Shown one piece after another: positions 9,041 to 16,630 of a DNA stretch of 35,296 bases; within the stretch, counting starts at the first letter, position 1; every line of letters starts with the position of its first letter. The notes below the pieces were generated by a model. It was not told where the DNA came from. It ran no database searches and saw only the letters and a list, made by a program, of their open reading frames with translations. This DNA is from Bacteroidales bacterium. Its GTDB lineage: Bacteria > Bacteroidota > Bacteroidia > Bacteroidales > VadinHA17. The DNA lies in NCBI GenBank assembly GCA_012517605.1, contig JAAYUS010000051.1:1-35296 (forward strand), given 5' to 3'. The translations under genes and the position numbers were made by a program.

Positions 9041-10990
9041 TTAGCGCTTGTCGGGCAGTGTGAACCTGATCTCTTTAAAACTGTTATCCTGCGATGCAAA
9101 CCAGATCCTGCCTCCGTGCTTCTCAACAAAATCCTTGCAAAGCAACATGCTTAATGTAATCCCTTCCTCTTCAGCGGCACCTTTCCCCGAAGTGACATAA
9201 GAAGCTGAAAATATTTCATTAAGATTTTCATGGCTCAGGTTTGAAGTTTCACTCTGTACTGAGATCTCAATCTCCGAATTGCCATGACTTGCCAGAACAT
9301 CAATATGACAATTTGATCCTGAATGCCTGATAAAATAGGAAAAGATGTTTGTGAAGATCGATTTAAGCATAAACTTATCCGCAAAAGCCTCAATCTCCTC
9401 TCCGATAAAATAATTTACATAAAACTCATTGAATTCATTGCCGGGGTTCAGAACGGATACAGATTCATGACAGGCTTCCCTTAGATTAAGAAGTTGAGGT
9501 TCGAATGCAATCTTCCCCTGATTCATTCTTGTCCATTGAAGCAGATTATCAAGCAATCCATACAGATTGCTTGCAGAATTGCTCATCATTCTGGCCATTT
9601 TCTGGATTTCCTTTATAGGAAGATTATCCAGTTCCTCGGCCATCAGCTTTGAAAAGTTGTTAAATACGTTGAAAGGAGTATACAGATATTGTGCTATCAT
9701 TGAATAGAACCGGTCTTTCTCCTGACTGACACGAAACAGTTCTTTTTCATATCTCTTGAGTTCAGTAACATCCCTCACCACTGAACAGAACAGGTAATTT
9801 TCATTCAGCTTTACCGGAAAAACCATACTTTGTATATACCTTTTTGAATCTGAATTCAATGGAATTATTTCACTGTCAATTATATGATTGAATTTCTCAG
9901 ACGCCTCCATTGTCAGAATCCCATTTATATTATTTTCAATAATATGTCTTTTATTATTTGGAGGCGGCGTAAGTTGCAGCTGCACATCGATGATATCCCT
10001 GTTCAGGACATCCTCACGTCTTACTCCACAGATTCGTTCAGCCCCGTTGTTCCAGATTATAATTTGTCCCTTCTGATCAAATACTGTAATGGCATCATTT
10101 ATCTGGTCAATGATCTCCCTGAATTTTGTTTCACTTTCAATCCGGGCCTGCTCCGTTTCAATCCGGCTGGTAATATTCCGTGCAAGAAATGTAGTTCCGA
10201 TTATTTCGTTTTGCTCATTGCTTATTGGATTAACGAAACATTCATAATAAGCTTTGTTCTTATCTCCGAAAGTCTGAATAAATGTTGTCGGCTGCCCCGT
10301 GAGTGCAAGGTCCAGATTCTTTTTTAACAATTTTCTGTCATCTTCAGATGACACATAATTGATAAAATTACTTCCTTGCTCTACATCTGCGTTATATGCA
10401 AATTTCATTGCTTCGGCATGTGCCTTATTGAAGTATATGTAATTATAATTCAAGTCTGTAGAAAAAATTATTATCCCCAGATCGGATTCAAGGCTGGACA
10501 TCAGGAAAAGACGTGAACTGATAAGTTCTTCCTCAGTTTTTTTCCGTCCCGTTATGTCAATTACATTTGCCAGATAGAATGTGCGATCTGATTGTTGTTT
10601 AAATGAAGAAATAGTGACATTGACATACATCCTCTCCTTTTTCCTGGTCCGGAATACAAGATCAAATCCTTCTTTTGGCGCCCTGTTTTCCAGAGTAAGC
10701 CGGAAAGCCTCGTTGATATTATAGATATCATCATCCGACCAATAGACAAATGGAGGTTTTTTCCCGAGAAGTTCCGATTTATCCCATCCAAACATCCTGC
10801 AAAAGGAGTCATTGACATATACCTGTTCACCGCTTTCGTCAATTACGGAAATTCCGCTTGGAATGGATTCCTCCAAAGCCTGTATAAAATTCCTGTCTAA
10901 TTGAAGATCGCTGCCAGCAGAATACTGACTTACCGTATTATGACCGACTTGCTGAACATCTAAACTGAATTCAGATTTTTCGGAACTCAT
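9041..10990 (-). CDS. Triple-PAS sensor protein with degenerate histidine kinase
   Basis: Soluble protein of 649 residues with no membrane segment. It has three PAS domains at roughly 35-155 (GISVIDESGEQVYVNDSF), 157-282 and 287-415 (AITVFDQKGQIIIWNNGAERICG), then HisKA-like and ATPase-like regions. The kinase part is recognisable but lacks key residues. The usual phospho-acceptor context AHDLRxPF reads AQYLYTPF with Gln434 in place of His. The N-box Asn is Tyr552 (NIFSYFIRHS). The ATP-binding DxGxG region reads VQSETSNLS (about 578-586). The G2 box GTGLGL reads GITLSM. FVEKHGGRIWF at the end still fits the fold. It is probably a non-catalytic sensor or scaffold, or phosphorylates by an unseen route. 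No response regulator is adjacent. It is divergent from the heme protein genes. Confidence 0.88.
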   Translation of the reverse strand: MSSEKSEFSLDVQQVGHNTVSQYSAGSDLQLDRNFIQALEESIPSGISVIDESGEQVYVNDSFCRMFGWDKSELLGKKPPFVYWSDDDIYNINEAFRLTLENRAPKEGFDLVFRTRKKERMYVNVTISSFKQQSDRTFYLANVIDITGRKKTEEELISSRLFLMSSLESDLGIIIFSTDLNYNYIYFNKAHAEAMKFAYNADVEQGSNFINYVSSEDDRKLLKKNLDLALTGQPTTFIQTFGDKNKAYYECFVNPISNEQNEIIGTTFLARNITSRIETEQARIESETKFREIIDQINDAITVFDQKGQIIIWNNGAERICGVRREDVLNRDIIDVQLQLTPPPNNKRHIIENNINGILTMEASEKFNHIIDSEIIPLNSDSKRYIQSMVFPVKLNENYLFCSVVRDVTELKRYEKELFRVSQEKDRFYSMIAQYLYTPFNVFNNFSKLMAEELDNLPIKEIQKMARMMSNSASNLYGLLDNLLQWTRMNQGKIAFEPQLLNLREACHESVSVLNPGNEFNEFYVNYFIGEEIEAFADKFMLKSIFTNIFSYFIRHSGSNCHIDVLASHGNSEIEISVQSETSNLSHENLNEIFSASYVTSGKGAAEEEGITLSMLLCKDFVEKHGGRIWFASQDNSFKEIRFTLPDKR

Positions 10991-11313
10991 AAAAATAAAT
11001 TTTTATACCCGGGATAAATATCAATAAACTTATTTCTTTAACCAGGTTATTAAAAAACATCTTTTAAAATCACCCGGATTATAAAAGAACTTCGAAAAAG
11101 AAGGTCAGGTCAATTTTAAATTTCATCGGCTTGAAGTGATTTAGAATTTACCTGTGGAGGATTCATATAAGTATATTAACAACCGGTCATTAAAATTGTT
11201 GGATGGCCATGGCAATAAATATTTCCCCTCATAAAACCTCTTCTGTCTGTATTAGTTTCGCAATAGAAATAGGCGCTGAATGATAAATTTTAGTTAAATT
11301 TATCTCAAAACAC
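10991..11313. other. Divergent intergenic region (323 bases)
   Basis: This AT-rich gap separates the minus-strand PAS sensor gene from the plus-strand heme protein genes and must carry both promoters. I find no convincing open frame, tRNA or strong hairpin. TAGTTTCG in the stretch CTGTATTAGTTTCGC (around 11252-11266) is one base from the Bacteroidota TAnnTTTG element, but it has no matching upstream element at the expected distance, so I do not call a promoter. Confidence 0.5.
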
Positions 11314-11706
11314 ATGACTATGAAAACTTCATCCTTTGTTGTTGTCGTTCTGGTAATTGCCGGCTTTTTGCTTGTTCAGAGTTCTCCTGTCAGAAAAGAC
11401 ATGCAAAACAATGCATCATTCTTTCCTGCCGATGTAAAAAAGGTAATAGATAATAAATGCTACGGGTGTCACAGTGCACAGGGGAAATCGCCGGTAGCAA
11501 AAGGTGCCCTGTTATGGGATAGCCTGCCCAATCTTAAGAAAAGCAGGATAGTGGCGAAACTTGATAATATTGTCAGGGTTCTTCAGAAAAATATTATGCC
11601 ACCTGCAGGTGTTGTAAAAAAGAATCCTGAAATGAAGTTATTGCCTGAAGAAAGCAAGTTACTGCAGTCGTGGGCCGTATCAAAAGCTGACAGCCTTCTA
11701 AGATAA
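11314..11706 (+). CDS. Small exported single-heme c-type cytochrome-like protein
   Basis: 130 residues with an N-terminal hydrophobic signal or anchor (about 4-23). One c-type heme motif CYGCH is at residues 49-53, and a likely distal Met ligand, Met95, is in KNIMPPAG. The acidic/Lys-rich helix ending in SWAVSKADSLLR resembles the end of Haem_bd-type domains. It probably transfers electrons or senses redox state in the periplasm. A second Met, two codons on (11320), may be the true start. The next gene, also a heme protein, begins 22 bases downstream, so the two are likely one operon. The electron partner is unknown. Confidence 0.85.
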   Translation: MTMKTSSFVVVVLVIAGFLLVQSSPVRKDMQNNASFFPADVKKVIDNKCYGCHSAQGKSPVAKGALLWDSLPNLKKSRIVAKLDNIVRVLQKNIMPPAGVVKKNPEMKLLPEESKLLQSWAVSKADSLLR

Positions 11707-11728
11707 AATCTCACTGAATCCTTTATTT

Positions 11729-12193
11729 ATGCTGATGAAAATATTTAAATTTATTTTATTGGCAGGATTTGTGCTGCTGATAATAATTCAGTTTTTCCCG
11801 TCAGGAATTCCGGGGAATAAGCCTGAGGATGAAAAGAGCATTGCAAAAAGCAGTCTGGTTACAGGACCTGTACTGGAACAGCTTAAAAAATCCTGTTTTG
11901 ACTGTCATTCAGATCAGGTTCGTCTCCCGTGGTATGCAAAGGTAGCACCGTCATCATGGTTACTTTCAAATCATATCAATGGAGGCAGGGAAAATTTAAA
12001 TTTTTCCCAGTGGGAAGATTACAGCAAACGTGAAAAAATAGGATTGCTGCAGAAAATCAAGGATGAAGTGGAGTCTGGAAATATGCCGCTGAAATCCTAT
12101 TTGCTTATCCACAGGGATGCGAAGCTTAGCCCGGAAAATATTTTATCCTTGTCGAAGTGGACAGAGGAAGCGACAGCCAAAATTATGGAATGA
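11729..12193 (+). CDS. Haem_bd domain heme-binding protein
   Basis: 154 residues with an N-terminal membrane segment (about 4-23) and a Haem_bd-type domain. The single heme motif CFDCH is at residues 56-60. Family hallmarks follow in order: LPWYAKVAPSSWLLSNHINGGRENLNFSQW (residues 66-95), then Met119 in GNMPLKSY as the likely sixth heme ligand, and an SLSKW helix near the C-terminus. It is anchored or secreted to the periplasm. It is the second gene of a two-gene heme operon. The family is common in Bacteroidota, but its function is not established to my knowledge. Confidence 0.92.
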   Translation: MLMKIFKFILLAGFVLLIIIQFFPSGIPGNKPEDEKSIAKSSLVTGPVLEQLKKSCFDCHSDQVRLPWYAKVAPSSWLLSNHINGGRENLNFSQWEDYSKREKIGLLQKIKDEVESGNMPLKSYLLIHRDAKLSPENILSLSKWTEEATAKIME

Positions 12194-12286
12194 AAGCATC
12201 CTGAAGCTTCAGTTATCGGAGCCCGGGTGAATGAGTCTCTCCGGCCAATGATCAGAAAGCTTAACAACTATGTTTTTTTCTTGTAA

Positions 12287-14113
12287 TTATTGAACCACTA
12301 CAACCCAGTCCATGTCAGTTTCAGCAGGAGGATAGCCCAAAGTTTTAAATCCTTTTCCATGGATTCCCAAAACAGTTCCTTCAACATATTCACCGCCATT
12401 GCGTGGATTAAACCATTTTACAGAAAAGTCCCCGTCTCCCGGTAAATAAATGCCGGCATTTTTTGATCCGGCAGGCAGATAGACCAGATAGATTTCTCCT
12501 GTTTTTTCGAGACAAAATGCTCCTTTAATGTTAACCCGTGCATTATTGGCTTTCATTTCGTCAATCGGAAACTGCAGCATGAAACGGGTAGCTATAGCTG
12601 ACTGCCTCCACCAGTTTTCGCGGCTGCGGAAATCTTCACAGTTCAGATCGTTATCAGGGTAACGATAGCCAAAATACCACTCCACTCCGGTTCCTCCGGC
12701 CAGCAATGTTCCCCAGAGACAGTTATACCTCACGGTATCATGCGATGAATCATACGAATCAGGCATTACGCCTTTCCAGCTGGGTCCTATCTCATCGAGA
12801 CTGACAAGCCATTTTTTCCCGGTTTTTCCCGATTCTGCAGCCCATTTACTAATTCGGGAGTTAACGTTTACCGGGTTTCCGATCTGTAAACTCGGGCCAT
12901 CAAGATTTTCGAATCCAAGCAGGGGATTAAGATAAAGTTCCTGGTGCCGGTCATCGGAATGGGTATGCAAAACAACAATGCCGGGATAGGGATTGATTTG
13001 CTTAATGTATGTCATCATTTGCTTTCTCTGGGTATCGGTCTGGCCAACCGGTGTCCAATCGGCAGGTCCGTTTTCCTCTCCGATATTCCAAGTTACAGCC
13101 AGGTGATGCCCAAACCGGGCAATAAGTTCCTTCAGGTACAATTTTCTCTGGACGTCGGTATTACCGCCATCAAGCAAACATTCGTTTTCGGTTTCCTGCA
13201 ATACAAAATGGATCATCATCCCAAGATTGTCCATGTGGTCGAATACTATTTCCCATTGATCGAGCTTGCTGCAGTCGAACCGGTACCGCTCGTTGTGGTC
13301 GGTGTAGGGCCATACATCTTTCCCGTCTCCCAAAATATTCATAGTAAGCATGTAAGCTGAATTCACACCAACTGAATTAAGATAGTTCAATGCCCCTATA
13401 ATACCTTTTCCCTTACCGTTCTGCCAGGAAGGGTCCCCCGGTTTCCAGTCAGCAATATGGGATTCGTATTTATGCAGGTCTTTTTTCGGATCAGCTTCGC
13501 CTTCACGTACCTCTGTTTTAAGGCTGTAACGCAAGGTCTGATCAAAATCAGTGTAAGCAAGGAAATTCTCCGGACTGTCGGTTCCGTTTTTCAGCCAGAT
13601 TTCCTCAGAACCCTGGAACCTGTAATAACCCTTCCCGCCGTTCACAATCCGTCCCTTATTCAGGAGAACACTTCCTGTTTTGTCGGGAGGCGCAACTACA
13701 AAACTGCCTTCCAGACCATCACCGGAGACCTCAACACTCTGGTTTACGTCGTCTTTTACAGCTATATCCTTTCCTTTCCTGAATGAGATTTTATAAGTCC
13801 ATGTTCCTGCAATATCGGGTCTGAAACGAATTTTCCATACAGTACCTGCATCAGCCGATGTTTCCGCGGCATTTCCGTCAGCGGCATAAAAGCCCGGAAC
13901 AGTATAGTTTTTATTTCCGTTCTTAAATACTGCCTCCAGTTTGTAATCGAGAAAAGGATTTACCTTGTCCCATTCAGCAGTCTCAGGACCATTGATAACT
14001 AAAGTTATTTTATTCCACTGCCGGAGTTCACCTTCAATTTCTACAATCTGGTTTCTCCCGTTATGGCAGGAGAAAAGAGGAAGGAGCCATACAAAAATCA
14101 AAAGGTTCTTCAT
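12287..14113 (-). CDS. DUF5060 glycoside-hydrolase-like lipoprotein
   Basis: 608 residues. The signal ends in a lipobox, LFSC, with Cys16 as the lipidated residue, so the protein is probably on the outer membrane. Residues about 22-140 form a DUF5060-type immunoglobulin-like domain (QWNKITLVINGPETAEW... RFRPDIAGTWTYKISF). A TIM-barrel-like region follows, with candidate acid/base Glu346 or Glu347 in TWNIGEENGPAD and candidate nucleophile Glu441 in VSLDEIGPSW. The C-terminal ~100 residues resemble the putative collagen-binding/beta-sandwich domain often found at this position (VYLPAGSKNAGIYLPGDGDF). The substrate is unknown. It starts 46 bases after the GH76 gene on the same strand, so both probably act on one polysaccharide. 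Confidence 0.85.
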   Translation of the reverse strand: MKNLLIFVWLLPLFSCHNGRNQIVEIEGELRQWNKITLVINGPETAEWDKVNPFLDYKLEAVFKNGNKNYTVPGFYAADGNAAETSADAGTVWKIRFRPDIAGTWTYKISFRKGKDIAVKDDVNQSVEVSGDGLEGSFVVAPPDKTGSVLLNKGRIVNGGKGYYRFQGSEEIWLKNGTDSPENFLAYTDFDQTLRYSLKTEVREGEADPKKDLHKYESHIADWKPGDPSWQNGKGKGIIGALNYLNSVGVNSAYMLTMNILGDGKDVWPYTDHNERYRFDCSKLDQWEIVFDHMDNLGMMIHFVLQETENECLLDGGNTDVQRKLYLKELIARFGHHLAVTWNIGEENGPADWTPVGQTDTQRKQMMTYIKQINPYPGIVVLHTHSDDRHQELYLNPLLGFENLDGPSLQIGNPVNVNSRISKWAAESGKTGKKWLVSLDEIGPSWKGVMPDSYDSSHDTVRYNCLWGTLLAGGTGVEWYFGYRYPDNDLNCEDFRSRENWWRQSAIATRFMLQFPIDEMKANNARVNIKGAFCLEKTGEIYLVYLPAGSKNAGIYLPGDGDFSVKWFNPRNGGEYVEGTVLGIHGKGFKTLGYPPAETDMDWVVVVQ

Positions 14114-14159
14114 ATTCGTGTCAGATTTAAATATTTCCGGAGTAACAGTGATTGGATTA

Positions 14160-15221
14160 TTATTGCGTTAAAGGCAGACAATTGATCAGAAGAGATACGG
14201 CGGCAGAGCATCCGAAAGCTGTTCCGGGATTGGCATCATCTGTAGTAGTTGCCCATTTCGTATTTATAAGGTCGTTTGAATTCCTGTTGCCATAAGCAAC
14301 CCTTGCATTTAACTGCAGCCATTCGATAAGGTCAGCTTTTTTAAGCTCAACAGTGTACATTCGGGCATAACGGGCAAAAATCCCTTTAAAACCCGGGAGA
14401 TCATTGCCGTTATCCTCATTATTCATCACTCCTGAGGAGTACATATTTACCCTGGTGTATTCTGCAATTTTTTGGGCTTCAACAAGATATGTGGCTTCTC
14501 CTGTATGCTTATAAAGCATTGTCGCTGCTCCCAGATATGTCCCCTGGTTGTATGTGGAGCTCCATTTATTAATTTTCAACTGCCCTGAATTTTTGTCAAG
14601 ATCCACATTATCATTCACTTTTCCTGTTTTCGGATCAAAAAGGTATAATTTTGACCAGTCATAAAGAGAAACTGCTTTATCGTAATAAGAGCTGTCGCCT
14701 GTTGCTCTTGCAAGGTAGCAGCATGCAACCATAGCTGGTCCGTTAATGCAGGCGTTTTTTGTTGTCTTTGCATGATGCCACAGAAGTCCCCCTCCATAAG
14801 AATTTGTAAATGCCCTTGCATACATTTTATCAAACTGATCTTTGGCTTTCTCAAGGTAAGTAAGATTCCCTGTCAAAAAATATCCTCTTAGGCAGACCAG
14901 AACAGCCCAGGTTATATCGTCATTGTAAAGGTTTCCCTGCCAGTCAGCCCCGTTTTTTTCAACGAAATTCTTAAACATTGCCTCGAACATTGTCTTGTAT
15001 TTCTGGTCCTTTGTTACTTCTAAAGCATCCAGAACAACTTCCATCATTTCAGCATTGTCCCAGAAGAATCCTTTGACAGATTCTACATTAAATGAATCAT
15101 ACCATGCCATAAAGATCCTGTCCGCAATTTCACGCGAAGGAAAAGGTTCCTGTGCTTTACCTGCATACACGATAAACAGGAATAATGCCAGTAAAGGAAT
15201 CCGAATCTTATAAGTTCTCAT
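14160..15221 (-). CDS. GH76 family protein, putative alpha-1,6-mannanase
   Basis: 353 residues with an N-terminal signal peptide (about 1-23, IVYAGKAQ). It fits the (alpha/alpha)6 barrel of GH76. The Asp-Asp catalytic pair is Asp101-Asp102 in GNLYNDDITWAVL. Conserved Gly/Trp segments GGGLLWHHAKTTKNACINGPAM and YLGAATMLYKHTG follow. GH76 endo-enzymes cut alpha-1,6-mannan backbones of fungal or yeast walls. The length is normal. It leads a two-gene minus-strand unit with the DUF5060 protein. No SusC/SusD genes are in the window, so the unit is not embedded in a full polysaccharide utilisation locus here. Confidence 0.9.
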   Translation of the reverse strand: MRTYKIRIPLLALFLFIVYAGKAQEPFPSREIADRIFMAWYDSFNVESVKGFFWDNAEMMEVVLDALEVTKDQKYKTMFEAMFKNFVEKNGADWQGNLYNDDITWAVLVCLRGYFLTGNLTYLEKAKDQFDKMYARAFTNSYGGGLLWHHAKTTKNACINGPAMVACCYLARATGDSSYYDKAVSLYDWSKLYLFDPKTGKVNDNVDLDKNSGQLKINKWSSTYNQGTYLGAATMLYKHTGEATYLVEAQKIAEYTRVNMYSSGVMNNEDNGNDLPGFKGIFARYARMYTVELKKADLIEWLQLNARVAYGNRNSNDLINTKWATTTDDANPGTAFGCSAAVSLLINCLPLTQ

Positions 15222-15669
15222 TCAGATAGAAATTCTTATTGGGTTACAATTGCTAATTTACTTACATTATCCGGGTAAGAATCCAGTTTTAAGTACAAAA
15301 TCAACGAAGTTCAATACAATTCTTAAGATAATGAAAAGACCGGAGGTTGAGCATGTTGCTTAATGGACCCGAAAATAAATTTTAATCTAATCAGTCAGTT
15401 AAATTATTACCTCAGGAAAAAGACACAATTGCCTTTGTTTATATTTTTTCGACCGGCAGTTTTTAATGGAGGTCTGTTTTACAAAAATATTTTTTTGGAT
15501 ATCAGATACTTCATATTCATAATTCCCGATAAACCTGCTTCGTGATAATATGCCACTTTTTCTTTATGCTGACAAACTCCTTGCAGGTTCGTGTAAAAGG
15601 AGCAAATTTTGAACAAATTCCTGAGAATTGATATTTTTCTGTCAGGTTGTTTGGTTTAAGATCAGATTG

Positions 15670-15726
15670 TCGGACGGCATTTCACAAAGACTACCCTGTC
15701 TGGATTTAAAATGGAATGCCGTCTGA
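15670..15726 (+). repeat. Long hairpin upstream of the terpene operon
   Basis: CGGACGGCATTTC (15671-15683) pairs with GGAATGCCGTCTG (15713-15725) over 13 positions including two G-U pairs. One further pair closes each end, giving a stem of about 15 base pairs with a loop of about 26 bases. It sits about 40 bases upstream of the candidate -33 element. No T-run follows, and no plus-strand gene precedes it to be terminated. It may be an operator, an insulating hairpin, or a remnant of a small repeat element. Confidence 0.5.
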
Positions 15727-15767
15727 ATTTTACTTCCGGTTATCTTTTTCAGGAAAAAGATTATACC

Positions 15768-15798
15768 TTGGAACCCCAAAACTCAACCTGTTATTTTG
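15768..15798 (+). promoter_or_regulatory. Candidate promoter of the terpene operon
   Basis: TTG at 15768-15770, then exactly 20 bases, then TTATTTTG at 15791-15798. This matches the Bacteroidota primary-sigma pattern TTTG-N19~21-TAnnTTTG with one mismatch in the -7 box. It predicts a transcript start near 15805 and a short leader to the ATG at 15834. The pattern is short, so chance cannot be excluded. Confidence 0.4.
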
Positions 15799-15833
15799 AA
15801 AACTAAACAGTGAAAAGTACTGCTGAAACAGGC

Positions 15834-16628
15834 ATGAACAAACAAAATAAACATATTCTCTTTTGCAATTGCCATGGGTCCAGAATCTCGCAGGAAACAC
15901 TGAGCGGGATATTGAATTATCTGGAGCAGCTTTCAATCGGATTTACTGTATTTTCCGATCTTTGCGGAGTTGTTGCATTGAACAGTGGCGCCTTATCAGA
16001 AGTACTGGAAGAGAATACAGAATATCTTGTGATCGGGTGTTTTCCCAGGACTATGAGGCTTTTGTTTGAACAGGCCGGATCAGGTGACCGGAATAACCTG
16101 GCTTTAAATTACATAAACCTCATTGAGACTCCTTTAACAAAAGCACAGGTTCTTATTGACGATTTCTGCTCCGGTGCTCTGAGCATCTCTTCCCGGAAGG
16201 AAATAAAAGGTGAGCCGGGATGGGCTTCATGGTACCCCCTAATTGATTATGCACGCTGCACTGTATGTGGTCAGTGCGCCAATTTCTGTCTTTTCGGGGT
16301 TTATGATAAGACTCCTGAAAAGATCACTGTAGTAAATCCGAAAGGTTGCAAGGATCAATGTCCTGCCTGTGCACGGATATGTCCTTCCGCAGCAATAATT
16401 TTCCCGAAATACAAGCACGGGGGTGCAGTGGGCGGGTCCGATGATATCGATGAAAAGGCAGAATTGCAGAGACAGACACGCGATATTGAATCGATCCTGG
16501 GTGATGATATTTACCTGGCACTTCAGAAAAGAAAAGCCAAAAGGCAGTCGATCATAAGGGAGGAGGAAATGAATAAGGCGATAATGGAAAGGGACACAGC
16601 CATTAATAAAATAAACAAAGCTGAATAA
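15834..16628 (+). CDS. Two-[4Fe-4S] ferredoxin-like protein, first gene of terpene operon
   Basis: 264 residues from ATG 15834; a GTG at 15810 would add 8 residues, but the domain starts at HILFCNCHG, so the later start is preferred. The N-terminal ~110 residues have a Cys motif FCNCHG and an IGCFPR segment resembling parts of HdrA-like or DUF116-associated Fe-S proteins. Two ferredoxin clusters follow: Cys142, 145, 148, 152 (CTVCGQCANFC) and Cys172, 176, 179, 183 (CKDQCPACARIC). The C-terminus (about 205-264) is charged and helical, probably coiled. It is cytosolic. It ends 2 bases before the radical SAM gene and is well placed to deliver electrons to it or to the Cys-rich DUF116 domain. Exact family not recognised. 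Confidence 0.85.
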   Translation: MNKQNKHILFCNCHGSRISQETLSGILNYLEQLSIGFTVFSDLCGVVALNSGALSEVLEENTEYLVIGCFPRTMRLLFEQAGSGDRNNLALNYINLIETPLTKAQVLIDDFCSGALSISSRKEIKGEPGWASWYPLIDYARCTVCGQCANFCLFGVYDKTPEKITVVNPKGCKDQCPACARICPSAAIIFPKYKHGGAVGGSDDIDEKAELQRQTRDIESILGDDIYLALQKRKAKRQSIIREEEMNKAIMERDTAINKINKAE

Positions 16629-16630
16629 AA

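Larger units (their letters stand above)
15222..15833. other. Divergent intergenic region before the terpene operon (612 bases)
   Basis: AT-rich region between the GH76 gene (minus) and the five-gene Fe-S/terpene operon (plus). It contains no convincing coding frame; a 60-codon plus-strand frame at 15363-15545 has no recognisable family, and its composition matches the surrounding non-coding DNA. Two signals stand out and are listed separately: a long hairpin at 15670-15726 and a candidate promoter at 15768-15798. Confidence 0.6.

Noticed and set aside
12201-12212. Palindrome CTGAAGCTTCAG between convergent genes
   Set aside because: A 12-base palindrome with no loop or T-run is too short to call a terminator or binding site.
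15363-15545. 60-codon plus-strand frame in the region before the terpene operon
   Set aside because: Composition resembles the surrounding AT-rich non-coding DNA and no domain is recognisable.
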